IMG/VR virus record: IMGVR_UViG_3300044922_000223
Location: 1-27,525 of that record
From: a virus
DNA: 27,525 nt
Strand: one strand, 5' to 3'
In this document: positions 1-11,300 of the stretch, piece after piece
Layout: each line of letters begins with the position of its first letter
Position numbering within the stretch: position 1 is the first letter of the stretch
Made by a program: the position numbers and the translations under genes
The notes under the pieces: model-generated
Told to the model about the DNA's origin: nothing
Databases searched by the model: none
Seen by the model: the letters and a program-made list of their open reading frames with translations, nothing else

Positions 1-1470
1 AGTAATGTTTTTGGTATTAGCACACCTGGCCGACCGTATGCAGATGATCCGGCTAATAATCGCGAAGCATATCTTGCCAAACAAAAAGCCGGAACCTTAA
101 CTGAAGACGATTATCGTTTTTCAACTCGTGTAGGCGGCCACACGTTTGTCATGGATGACGGTGCTGTAACGGGTGAAAATCAATTAGTAAGATTGCGTAC
201 TGCTGGTGGTCATCAGATAATGATGAATGACACTGCGACTGACAATACTTTGTATATCTCGCATAGTGATGGTACAAGCTGGGTCGAATTAACTAAAGAC
301 GGTGCGGTCAATATCTATACAAATAATGGGTTTAATGTAAGAAGTGAAGGGTCTATTAATTTACATTCAGACAATAATATAAACCTTAATGCCGCTAATA
401 AAATAAACATGAAATCAGGCAGTAAATTTCAAATTGACTGTGGTAGTTTTAACATGTTGTCTACTGGAGTAGTTACTGTTGGAGCGAACGGTACTATAGG
501 ACTACAAAGTGATTCACCTGTTAACATCGACGCCGCAAGTATATCAATGAAGGCAGCCGGAGATATTGCTCACACTGGTGAATTGATAAAACAAAACAGC
601 GGCGGCGCACAGTCAGTTAATAAGCCAAAAGAAATACAAATTAATAATTTGTCGGATGTGGTACTTAATTCAACAGTTGGCTTATATACCAGCACCGGTA
701 GTTTATCTTCGATAGTCACAGTTGCTCCTACGCACGAACCATATAGACGAAGTGCGCCATTGCCGTTTGCAGCGGCAGAATCAATTGGACAACAACCTGC
801 TGAAACATATACAGGTAAGACTGATGCAACTAAAACAGCCGCCGGCATAGGAGTTAAAAATCCAGCCACCGAAGTTGATCTACGAAATCAACCTACCACT
901 GACTGTTCAATTGGCGGTCTAACTTCTGCACAAATGACAGCGTACTATGCAGTTATAGGTAAAAGCGAAAGCGGATCTCCCGGACGTGGTGGACAAGCAA
1001 ACGGTGAAAGCGGATATCGATGTATCAATAGTATCGGGTTCGTGGGGAAATATCAATTTGGATATCCTGCATTACAGGATGCCAAACATGTTAAAATGTC
1101 CTGCGGTAGTAATGCACAGTTACGCAACCCAAATAACTGGATTGGCAAAGACGGCATTGATAGCTTAGAAAAATTCCTAAACAGTCCAGCCATACAAGAA
1201 GCTGAGATGTGTGCTTATACCAAACGCAACTACAAAACATTATGTAATATTGGTACTGTGACTAAAGATACTCCTCTCGAAGATGTAGCGGGATTATTAG
1301 CAGTAAGTCACCTACTAGGCGCTGGCGGTGCTAAACAATGGCGCGGCGGTAGTGGTAAAACAGATGCTTTTGGTACTACCGGCGACAATTATTTTGCCAA
1401 AGGCAAATATGCTGTTGCAGTACTAGGACCAAAAATGGCCACACTAGATCAACCAATTAAATCCACATAA
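1..1470 (+). CDS. 5: gp5-like baseplate hub subunit and tail lysozyme (5' end missing)
   Basis: The frame is open from base 1, so the N-terminus, including most of the expected OB fold, lies outside the window. An in-frame ATG at 151 is internal. The visible 489 residues begin with a stretch typical of gp5/VgrG-like hubs (GGHTFVMDDG, then LVRLRTAGGHQIMMND, about residues 45-80). A repetitive beta-helix follows (about 85-195), with alternating hydrophobic and Asn/Ser positions. A C-terminal domain (about 300-489) resembles lysozyme/transglycosylase-type hydrolases: GKSESGS with candidate catalytic Glu at fragment residue 323, then GFVGKYQFG and SHLLGAGGAKQW. By family knowledge gp5 forms the central spike hub and cuts peptidoglycan during tail penetration. 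In T4 the lysozyme sits before the beta-helix; here it follows it. gp25 starts 19 bases downstream. The gp5 assignment is firm; the precise enzyme class is inferred. Confidence 0.85.
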   Translation, partial: SNVFGISTPGRPYADDPANNREAYLAKQKAGTLTEDDYRFSTRVGGHTFVMDDGAVTGENQLVRLRTAGGHQIMMNDTATDNTLYISHSDGTSWVELTKDGAVNIYTNNGFNVRSEGSINLHSDNNINLNAANKINMKSGSKFQIDCGSFNMLSTGVVTVGANGTIGLQSDSPVNIDAASISMKAAGDIAHTGELIKQNSGGAQSVNKPKEIQINNLSDVVLNSTVGLYTSTGSLSSIVTVAPTHEPYRRSAPLPFAAAESIGQQPAETYTGKTDATKTAAGIGVKNPATEVDLRNQPTTDCSIGGLTSAQMTAYYAVIGKSESGSPGRGGQANGESGYRCINSIGFVGKYQFGYPALQDAKHVKMSCGSNAQLRNPNNWIGKDGIDSLEKFLNSPAIQEAEMCAYTKRNYKTLCNIGTVTKDTPLEDVAGLLAVSHLLGAGGAKQWRGGSGKTDAFGTTGDNYFAKGKYAVAVLGPKMATLDQPIKST

Positions 1471-1476
1471 CCCTAG

Positions 1477-1484
1477 GATAAATA
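1477..1484 (+). promoter_or_regulatory. Late-promoter-like motif GATAAATA before gp25
   Basis: GATAAATA matches seven of eight bases of the T4 late promoter consensus TATAAATA and fits the NATAAATA form of marine T4-like phages. It overlaps the AGGA (1475-1478) that would serve as ribosome binding site for the ATG at 1490. If transcription starts six bases after the motif, as in T4, the +1 base is the A of that ATG, giving a leaderless message. It could instead be a chance match inside an AT-rich ribosome binding region. Confidence 0.4.
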
Positions 1485-1489
1485 TTATT

Positions 1490-1867
1490 ATGGCTATTTT
1501 ATATAAAGGTTTCTCAACAGTAGGCAGAAATAAAAAGTTTCGTCTAACTGACTTTGAGTTAATTAAACAAGATTTAATCAATCACTTTCAAATCCGCAAA
1601 GGTGAGAAGCTGATGAATCCTAATTTTGGCACTATTATATGGAACGTCTTATATGATCCGTTTACTCCTGAACTTAAAAGTGCTATCATAGCCGACATTA
1701 AAGCAATTGCTGCCTATGACCCACGTGTGTCGATCGATAATGTTATTGTTACTGAGTATGAAACAGGCATTCAAATCGAACTTGAACTACGCTATCTACA
1801 GACAAATCAAACAAATCTAATGAATCTAAGATTCAACAATCAAAGCAGAACACTTACCGCAAACTAA
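1490..1867 (+). CDS. 25: gp25-like baseplate wedge subunit
   Basis: This 125-residue protein has the size and pattern of the GPW/gp25 family. Visible hallmarks are RKGEKLMNPNFGTIIWNVLYDP (about residues 36-57, quoted here as RKGEKLMNPNFG plus IIWNVLYDP) and, near residues 77-80, DPRV, which sits where family members carry the conserved E/D-P-R core motif. An amphipathic beta-rich C-terminus follows (IQIELELRY). By family knowledge gp25 is a wedge component that nucleates sheath polymerisation and bridges gp6 and the first sheath ring. Position between the hub and gp6 supports this. The start at 1490 has AGGA eleven bases upstream. Nothing is truncated. Confidence 0.93.
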   Translation: MAILYKGFSTVGRNKKFRLTDFELIKQDLINHFQIRKGEKLMNPNFGTIIWNVLYDPFTPELKSAIIADIKAIAAYDPRVSIDNVIVTEYETGIQIELELRYLQTNQTNLMNLRFNNQSRTLTAN

Positions 1868-1890
1868 TAAACTACGTACTTTTTTCCTTA

Positions 1891-1898
1891 AATAAATA
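1891..1898 (+). promoter_or_regulatory. Late-promoter-like motif AATAAATA before gp6
   Basis: AATAAATA lies in the 51-base gap between gp25 and gp6. With a start site six bases after the motif (about 1904), the leader would be 15 bases and contain the AGGAAA ribosome binding site at 1908-1913. The same spacing recurs before the gene at 20979. This geometry suits a T4-type late promoter read by the phage late sigma factor and sliding clamp; neither of those genes is in the window. Confidence 0.6.
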
Positions 1899-1918
1899 CA
1901 TTATAACAGGAAATTAGT

Positions 1919-4900
1919 ATGGCTATTACCACAAGACAAACCGGTTTATTAGTTGCTGAAGATTGGACTCGCGTCTATCAAACTTTCCGCAATGCAGACT
2001 TCCAAAGCTACGATTATGAAACACTTCGTAAGTCGATGATTGATTATTTGCGCTTATACTATCCGGAAGATTTCAATGACTTTATTGAATCAAGTGAGTT
2101 CATTGCTCTAATAGATTTAATTGCATTCTTAGGACAAAGTCTAGCATTCCGCGGCGATTTAAATGCTCGTGAAAACTTTATGGACACTGCACAACGTCGT
2201 GACAGTATTCTTAAACTTGCTAAACTAATTTCTTATAATCCTAAACGTAATATTCCTGCTAGCGGACTTTTAAAAGTTGACAGTGTAAGTACAACTGAAA
2301 CTGTCTACGACAGTAACGGTATTAATTTATCCGGTTTAGTAATTTCGTGGGCAGACTCAGCCAATGACAATTGGTACGAGCAATTTACCGCGGTGATCAA
2401 TGCAGGATTAATGTCAGCTCAATCTATAGGTAAACCTAGCAACAGTCAATTGATTAATGGTATAATCAATGACGAATATCAGATAAATTTAGTATCAAGC
2501 ATCATTGCAACCTACAGTTTTACAACTAAAATTGAAGGCACAACTACTAAGTTTGAAATGACTAGCCCAACAAGTGCCGGTAAAACTTATATATACGAAA
2601 GTGCACCTCGTCAAAATCAACCATTTAATTTACTTTACAAAAATGATAACTTGGGCAATACCAGTGCAAATACTGGATTCTTTACCTACTTCAAACAGGG
2701 CGAATTAAAATCACTTGATTTTACATTCCAAGAAAGTACACCAAATCGTGTGTATAGTGTCAATGTTGACAATATCAATAACACTGATATATGGTTATAC
2801 AGTTTAAATGCACAGGGCTTGCCAAATGCCTTATGGACACAGGTTCCAGCAGTAAACAACACCAATGTTATCTATAATAAAAGTACTAATAAATCTATAT
2901 TCCAAGTCAACACTAGAGCCAGTGATCAAATTGATCTAGTATTTGGTGATGGTGCCTTTGCTAACATTCCACAGGGCAATTATAGACTGTACTACCGTGT
3001 GAGTAATGGTGCTGATTATAAAATCACCCCAGATGAAATGCAGGGAATAGTTGTACCAGTTAATTATACAAGCCGTAGTGGCAGAGTTGAAACCTTGACT
3101 ATTCGTGCTAGCCTGCGCTACACTGTGGCTAATGCTAGCTCACGTGAATCGCTGGAAGAAATACGTCAGAAAGCACCTCAACAATACTATACACAAGATC
3201 GTATGGTAACAGGCGAAGATTACAACATCTTACCTTACACATTGTTCAGTAACATACTTAAAGTTAAAGCAGTTAACCGTACAAGTTCTGGTATTAGTCG
3301 TTACTTAGATGTTATTGATACAACTGGAAAATATTCAAGTACTAACATCTTTGCAGATGACGGTGTATTATATCGTGATCCGTTTGTAGGTACGTTTTCC
3401 TTTGATTATAACACAAAGAATGATATTTACAAAGCAATCTATAACAAAGTGAAACCCGTGGCGTCAGCACAAGAAACACTACATTTTTTCTATAGTAAAT
3501 ATCCTACTATCGTTATCAGTGACACACAGTGGCATTATTCAACAACAGTGGCCAACGGATCGACTGGTTATCTAGTTAATGCATCAGACATCATATTACA
3601 AGTTGGTGATGTAGTTGCTAATAATAACAAATACATAAAACAAAGTTCTATAATTAAATTCTCAGCAGGCACTGGCAACTATTTTGATTCACGAAATACT
3701 ATTGTATATAATGATACTCCGAGCAAGCCAGGCGACAAATATTTTATATATGCATCAGTTCAACAGATTGTTGGTGATGGAACCAATGGGGGCCTGGGTA
3801 ATTTAGCCAATGGCTCTGGTCCGATTATCCTGGGCGAACAAGTGCCCGATGGTGCTATAGCTGTTGCAGTATATGCGGTGTTAAATACTGAATTTTCAAC
3901 TGCGCTAGTGGATAGCATAGTAGGTTATGTACAGTCATATCAAGATTTTGGTCTGCGTTATGATATTGACACTACATCATGGAAATTAATATTACCTAGT
4001 AATTTAAACACAGGTGATTTTAGTCTAACTGATGCAGGAAATACCAGTGGCGCCGCTTTAGATGCTAGTTGGTTGATCCGTTTTAAAACAGTAGGACAAA
4101 CTTACACTGTGCTATATCGTGGACTTAATTATGTATTTGAAAGTGTAAAAGAAACTAATTTCTACTTTGACAATACAGTTAAAGTGTTTGACCCTAAAAC
4201 AGGTCTTACTGTACATGATAACATTAAAGTATTAAAGGTAAACGCCAATCCCGATGATTCAAATCCTCTAGCATTGGATTATACATGGTACATTTATAAA
4301 AATATTATTGAAGTTGATGGTTACGAAAATCCTAATAAAATATTAGTTACGTTTTCTGATATAGATACCAATGGTATATTAGATAATCCAGAATTGTTTG
4401 AATTAATTGTTAGCCCGGATGTTGATAGCAATAGCAAATATGTATACTTTCAAGCAACCTATGGATATGATAATTTTGTTACACAAACGCTTGTCAGCAA
4501 CGATCTTATCAATTCCTCTTATGCAACCCTGATAGCAGCGCAGGCAGTTAGTCAAACTTGGCCTATTGGACAATTATTTTATATTGCAGCTGAGAATAAA
4601 TTTTATCAGTCTGATGCAACCTACGTATTATCTGAGGTAACCGGATATACTGCTAAAGTTGGTCGTCAAGATATATATTTCCAATATCGTCATAATAGCC
4701 CTAACTATCGTCGTATCGATCCAAGCCCAAATAATATTATTGACTTGTATCTATTAACAAAACAATACGCCACTGATTATACTGCATGGATACAGGATAC
4801 TACAGGTGTAGTCGCTGAGCCAACGGCTCCAACCGTTGATGCATTGAGTACAGAGTTTAGTAGTTTGGAAAATTATAAAAATTTAACAGATACTATCATT

Positions 4901-5296
4901 TATAACCCTGCTAAATTTAAACCAATATTTGGCGCCAAAGCAGCAATTTCATTACAGGCAACATTTAAAGTGGTAAAAAATACAAGTATAGTGGTCAGTG
5001 ATAATGATATTAAAACTAAAGTCATTGATGCAATTAACAGTTACTTTGATGTAGCTAACTGGGACTTTGGTGAAACATTCTACTTCAGTGAATTGAGTGC
5101 GTACCTGCATAGTGTGCTTGCACCTAATATTGCAAGTATCACTATTGTTCCATCGAGTGAAACTGGCACATTCGGTAGCCTACTACAAATCAATGCAAAC
5201 TATAATGAAATTATTGTAAGTGCTGCAACTGTGGACAATGTACAGATTATTAGTGCAATCACCGCAGCGCAAATCAACCAAACTGTATTGGCTTAA
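1919..5296 (+). CDS. 6: gp6-like baseplate wedge subunit (enlarged)
   Basis: The 1125-residue product carries gp6 hallmarks. There is an N-terminal helical region (about residues 35-120) with YYPEDFNDFIESSEF, then LGQSLAFRGDLNARENFM and SYNPKRNIPASG. A Baseplate-J-like middle contains VFGDGAFANIPQGNYRLYYR (around 340-360) and TGEDYNILPY (around 430). The C-terminus has VANWDFGETFYFSELSAYL and a run of short beta strands. By family knowledge gp6 dimers form the wedge ring joining gp25, gp53 and gp7 around the hub. T4 gp6 is about 660 residues, so this one is much longer, with the extra mass roughly between residues 500 and 1030. The start at 1919 has AGGAAA five bases upstream. The giant ORF begins 30 bases after the stop, without a late-promoter motif in the gap, so the two are probably co-transcribed. 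Confidence 0.92.
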   Translation: MAITTRQTGLLVAEDWTRVYQTFRNADFQSYDYETLRKSMIDYLRLYYPEDFNDFIESSEFIALIDLIAFLGQSLAFRGDLNARENFMDTAQRRDSILKLAKLISYNPKRNIPASGLLKVDSVSTTETVYDSNGINLSGLVISWADSANDNWYEQFTAVINAGLMSAQSIGKPSNSQLINGIINDEYQINLVSSIIATYSFTTKIEGTTTKFEMTSPTSAGKTYIYESAPRQNQPFNLLYKNDNLGNTSANTGFFTYFKQGELKSLDFTFQESTPNRVYSVNVDNINNTDIWLYSLNAQGLPNALWTQVPAVNNTNVIYNKSTNKSIFQVNTRASDQIDLVFGDGAFANIPQGNYRLYYRVSNGADYKITPDEMQGIVVPVNYTSRSGRVETLTIRASLRYTVANASSRESLEEIRQKAPQQYYTQDRMVTGEDYNILPYTLFSNILKVKAVNRTSSGISRYLDVIDTTGKYSSTNIFADDGVLYRDPFVGTFSFDYNTKNDIYKAIYNKVKPVASAQETLHFFYSKYPTIVISDTQWHYSTTVANGSTGYLVNASDIILQVGDVVANNNKYIKQSSIIKFSAGTGNYFDSRNTIVYNDTPSKPGDKYFIYASVQQIVGDGTNGGLGNLANGSGPIILGEQVPDGAIAVAVYAVLNTEFSTALVDSIVGYVQSYQDFGLRYDIDTTSWKLILPSNLNTGDFSLTDAGNTSGAALDASWLIRFKTVGQTYTVLYRGLNYVFESVKETNFYFDNTVKVFDPKTGLTVHDNIKVLKVNANPDDSNPLALDYTWYIYKNIIEVDGYENPNKILVTFSDIDTNGILDNPELFELIVSPDVDSNSKYVYFQATYGYDNFVTQTLVSNDLINSSYATLIAAQAVSQTWPIGQLFYIAAENKFYQSDATYVLSEVTGYTAKVGRQDIYFQYRHNSPNYRRIDPSPNNIIDLYLLTKQYATDYTAWIQDTTGVVAEPTAPTVDALSTEFSSLENYKNLTDTIIYNPAKFKPIFGAKAAISLQATFKVVKNTSIVVSDNDIKTKVIDAINSYFDVANWDFGETFYFSELSAYLHSVLAPNIASITIVPSSETGTFGSLLQINANYNEIIVSAATVDNVQIISAITAAQINQTVLA

Positions 5297-5326
5297 ATAC
5301 TATATAACACTTGAGATTATAACGAC

Positions 5327-8300
5327 ATGGCGACAAAAAAGACTTCAAATTTTCTTCCTACCATATTTCAAACCGATACTAACAATAAGTTTTTGTCGGC
5401 AACAATGGATCAGTTAGTAACTGAGCCAAATTTAAGAAATATACACGGCTATATCGGAAGAACATTTGCTCCAACTTATAAAAGTAAAGACAGCTATGTA
5501 ATCGAAAATTCAGCTGAAAGACAAAAGTATCAACTTGAACCAGGTATTGTTGTTCGCAATGATCGACAAGAAATTACATTTTTTGCCAGTTATACTGATC
5601 TGTTAAACAAAATTGAATATTATGGTGGGCTAACTGCAAACCATGATAGATTATTTGACGACGAATATTATAGCTTTGACCCACAAATATCATTTGATAA
5701 ATTTATTAATTTTAGTCAATACTACTGGCTTGCAGATGGTCCAAACGCTGTTGATGTTAACACCAGCGGAGTTGATTTAGAAAAAACCTATAATGTTGTT
5801 CGTAATGTAAGTTCGTCTCGTTACGAGTTTACATCTACTAGCCCGACAAAAAATACTCTTACTCTAGCACGTGGTGGCCGATACACATTTGAAGTTGATC
5901 AATTGGGTAATCAATTCTGGATACAAACTGAATTAGGTGTAGATGGTCTAGTAAATGCAACTCCGACAGTTAGTACACGTGATGTATTCGGAGTTATTAA
6001 CAACGGTGCAGACTCGGGTACAATTACATTTAATGTGCCGCAGGCAAGTGCCCAAGACAGATATGTGTTAATGAATGTAGTGGCCAACGTAGAGTACGCA
6101 GTGCCTCTTGCCTATGCTGATATACAAAATCATACTGTTAGTCAATTCCTTGCTGCGTTTCCAGGCTATGCAGGTGTTGCTACTCAACTCAACGGTAAAA
6201 CTGCAATATTCATTGATCAAAATTTATTAACAAACCGTGGTGAAGAAGCATGGACTGTACCTAATGTTTACGATGGCAACGGTGATATTGTGTCTGGCTA
6301 TAATGCCGGCGAGGTAATACCCGAGGCACAACGTTACGGAGTTTGGCGTGTACAATTTGCAGACAGTGGTGATATCAACGATCCATTAATTCGATTGGCC
6401 TGTGTACAAGATGTACAAATCAACGAAAAGGTCTATATCAGATCTGGTGTAGTTAATGCCAATAAAGAATTCTTTAAAGATTATGATGGATTTTTTCATG
6501 TTGTTCCTGTGATATCAAGTATACAAGATACTTTGTACTTTCAAGATGGTAACAATCCGTCTATCTATGGTACAATTAAACTAGTTGATATCGCTGGCTG
6601 GTCTATAGATGTTGAAAATGATATTTTAGGAAAAACTACATACACCAGTCCCAATGGAGTGGTATTTACTAGCGGATTGAAAATAAGATTTGGTACTGAT
6701 GCTATCCCAGCAACATATCAGGATAAGGAATATTATGTAGAAGGAGTAGGGTCTGCTACAGGCATACAATTAGTTGATACAACATTATTAGTTACACCTG
6801 AACCCTACAATGATGAGATTATCACTAATTATCCATTGAATAGAATTAGTTTAAGTGCAGTTACTACAGATGTAATCCCTGCAGGTACTGTTATTAACAT
6901 TGGCACTATTGAAGTTGAAGTATATTATGAAGTTACAGTTGGATCTTTGTACATTGTTACATTGAGCGATGTATCTTCAATAGTAAATGGATCGGCTATA
7001 ACTGGAACAGGCATTGCCAGCGGAACATCAGTAATCAATACACGTCGAGACACTGTGTATCCAGAATATATTACCATTAACAGAGCTAGTGTAGATTTAA
7101 ATGCATGGTCGAGAAATAATCGATGGTTCCATCGAGATATAATCACTGCCACTGCTACCTATAACAATGAACAATATATATTTGACCAAGACCTTCGCGC
7201 ACGTCGTCCAATTGTACAGTTTGAATCAGACCTGCAATTGTTCAATTACGGCAGGATTGGAAAAGCACCAGTTGATATATTAGATACTACAACACAAGAT
7301 GCATTTAATAATTTGAATGGACAGGTATTTTCTGTAGCGTTTGGAGTCACATTATTTGATGGCATGCGAGTTATATTTGCCAACGATGTTGATCCGTTGG
7401 TTCGTAATAAAATTTTTGTACTTAATTTAGTGCAAACTGCAATTGATGGTGAAGGATTATTAACTGGGCCCAAATATATAAATTTAAATCCAGCTGCCGA
7501 TGGTGCAGTTGAAACTTACGATTCTGTAGTTATAACTGATGGTGTTTACAAAGGCACTCAGTGGTGGTACAATGGTGATACTTGGATAGCTAGTCAGCAA
7601 AAAACTAGCCTACAACAAGATCCGTTATTTGACATGTACGATAGTGCTGAACAGAGTTTTTCGCTTTATCCGTTGAGTACGTTTACCGGCACACGATTAT
7701 TTGGCTACAACAGATCAAGTACCGGCACTATTTCTGATTCAGTATTGGCCTTTCCGCTGACTTACACATCATTCCAAACTCAGGGAAATATTGAATTCAT
7801 CAATTACTTTGATACTGATACGTTTAGTTATGTAGCTAATCAAACTCAACTTACTGAACGAATTGCCACAGGGTTCCTACATCAAATAGTAGATAGATAC
7901 ACATCACTACCAAAAAATAATTGGAATACAGTTACTGAAAAAAATAATCAATATCAATTGATTACCTATGTATACGATGGTATTAATAGTCCATTTAAAA
8001 TTGATGTCACTGTACCAGATGCAGTTACGATACCATATGTTAAAGTTTATAAAAATAATGTATTCTTAAAAACATCTCAATGGACTTTAACAAATGGAGC
8101 ATTGACATTATCCACTGCACCTACTATAGGTGATAAGATCGACATTCTAGTCTATAGTAATGAAGTAAGTGCGCTTGGGCAATACCAGATACCAAAAAAT
8201 CTAGAGCTCAATGCACAAAATACTGATTTATCAACATTGACATTGGGTCAAATCAGAAATCACCTAGTGGAACTAAGTCAAAATAGTACAGAGTTAGTGG

Positions 8301-11300
8301 GTGATGTACTCAGTGATAGTAATCTTAGAGATATTGAGATTAAATCACAAGGCGGCACCATATTACAACACAGTGCACCTTTATCGAATGCAGCATTATT
8401 TTTAGTAAATGACAGCACAAACTTTATTGACGCCGTTCGTTACGCACAGCAAGAATATGCTAGATTTAAAAATAAATTTTTAGAGTTAAGTGTAACTTTG
8501 TCTGGCATACAACCGACTGATCCTGTGGCCAGTGTTGATTTAATCATAACCGAAATTAATAAGATTAAAAACAGTACGTTCCCTTGGTATTACAGTGACA
8601 TGATACCGTATGGTACATTAAAAAATATTGTCAATGGCGTGGGCTATACAATATTTGACCCATTGGTTCGTTCATATGAAATTACTACAACATTCGATGC
8701 CCGTGCATTAAGTAATAAAGCAGTACTTGTTTATTTAAATGATGTACAGTTAATAATAGATATAGATTATACATTTGATACAGATCGTCCAGCAATAACG
8801 TTTACCGACACTGTTACTTTGGAAGTTGATGACAATGTTAAAATTGTAGAATATGCAGATACTAATGGATCTTATGTACCAGAAACTCCAACTAAGTTAG
8901 GGTTATATCCTAAATTTATTCCTGAGATCTTTTTAGACGATACCTATCGTACATCCATTAATGTTATTCGCGGCCACGACGGTAGCATAACACCAGCATT
9001 TGATGATTATAGAGATGAATTTTTATTAGAGTTAGAAAAACGTATATACAATAACATCACGCTGCGTGATATCGGTAGCTATCAAGACATTTATAACGTA
9101 ATGCCGGGTAAATTTAGAAATAATGATTATTCGATAAATGAAATAAATCAATTAACGTCTAAGAATTTCCTTATATGGATAGGCAATAATAAAATTGATT
9201 TCACAGTCAACGACACATTTGACAGCAATGATCCCTTTACATGGAATTACAGCCGTTTTGTGGATCGAATTGATAGTGAAGCATTACCAGGTAGTTGGAG
9301 AGCATGCTATCAATATTTCTATGATACATTACGTCCGCATTTAACTCCGTGGGAGATGTTGGGTTTCTCTACCATGCCATCATGGTGGGTAGAAGAATAC
9401 GGTCCTGCACCTTATACTGGCGGCAATAAATTACTATGGGACGACCTAGAAGCTGGATTGATTAAACAAGGTACTCGCGCAGGTATAGATACAACCTTTG
9501 CACGCCCTGGATTGTCAGAAGTTATACCAGTTGATGCAAACGGATTTTTATTAAGTCCGGCAGCAATAATGACTGCATCATTTAATGCTACTCATGCGGC
9601 AACTGCATGGGCAGTAGGACAACAGGGACCGGTCGAAACAGCGTGGCGCCACAGCAGTGACTTTGCGTTTGCTGTACAACAAGCACTGGCATTGGCTAAA
9701 CCAGCCAAGTATTTTAGTCTATTAATGGATGTGTCACGTTATTCAAAAAATACTATGTTGGAGCAATATGTAACTGATACCAATGATCACATTAAACAAA
9801 CATCACTGACATTCAATGGTGACACATCAGCTGGCACTGTGGTTAGAACCGCCGGTTATATAAACTGGATTGCTGACTTTTTAATACATCAAGGTGTAGA
9901 TCCTGCTACTGTTATTACTCCGCTGATATCACATTATCAAATTAATCTTGCATATAAACTGGCCGGATTTAGTGATCAAAAATATCTACAAATTTTAGCA
10001 GAACAAAGTTCACCGACCAGTACAAATGATAGTATTATTGTACCAAATGAAAATTATAATGTACATTTGTATAAATCGACGCCTGTTGACAAACTAGTCT
10101 ACAGTGGTGTGATTATTGAAAAGACCACAAATGGCTATAGTGTACGTGGGTATAATTTAGCTAACCCGTACTTTACTATTATTCCAAGTGTGATAAATTC
10201 AAATGCATACAAAATTACTGTATTAACTAATTCAGTAACAGTGTTTAAAGATTATCAAAACTTAAAATTAACCGTACCTTATGGGTATGAGTTTAATAGC
10301 CAACAACAAATAGCTGATTTCTTAATTAGCTACGAAAGATATTTAATGGCGCAGGGTTTTACCTTCAATGACACAGATGAACAACTAGGCGAAACACGCA
10401 ACTGGAAACTATCAACTAAAGAATTCTTATTCTGGGCACAGCAAGGTTGGGCACCGGGCAGTATCTTAGTATTATCACCGGTGGCTAACACAATAAATGC
10501 AGTTACAGTTGGTGCAATCACTGATGCAATTACTGATAGTCAGCATGGTTCAAAAGTATTAGATCAAAATTTTGCCTTGGTTAAAACTACAAATTACAAT
10601 GTGTTACGTAGCCCAACTGCATTTAAATTAACATTGACCAATGATGCAGTTATTGGCTATATTGAATTAAATCTAGTACAATACGAGCATGTGTTAATTT
10701 TTGATAACACCACAGTGTTTAATGATATCATTTACAAACCTGAACTTGGTAATAGACAATACAGGTTAAAATTGATTGGACAAAAAACCGCAGACTGGGA
10801 TGGCAGTTTAAGTGCGCCAGGCTTCATCTACAATTCTGGCAACATAGATGCGTGGTCCAGTAATAAAGATTATTTAAAAGGTGACCTAGTACAATATAAA
10901 AATCAATATTATGTTGCATTGAATAATGTTACTCAAACAACTAATGCTGAATTTGCCTTTGCTTATTGGAAACAAATTGCCGCAAGTGAAATTAAAAAAG
11001 GGCTATTGCCAAACTTTGCCACCATTGCTGCTAAATCTCAGGTATATTATGATTCATATACAAATTTTAAAGATGCGGATCAAATCAACTACAGCCATGG
11101 ATTAATTGGATTTAAAACACGTCAATATCTGTCAGATCTTGGTTTAAGTGATACGACACAAATTGAATTATACAAAGGATTCATTAAACAAAAAGGTTCT
11201 GCTAATGCAATTAATCAATTGACCAGTGCAGAATTTAATAATTTAAGCAGTGCCATAAATTTCTATGAAGAATGGGCAATACGTGTGGGCGAATATGGTG

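Noticed and set aside
570-869. Reverse-strand frame of 99 codons opposite the hub gene
   Set aside because: It is a shadow of the gp5-like frame, which has clear family motifs on the + strand here.
1868-1890. Possible terminator after gp25 (TACGTA followed by six Ts)
   Set aside because: The palindrome has no loop and too few pairs to form a stable hairpin.
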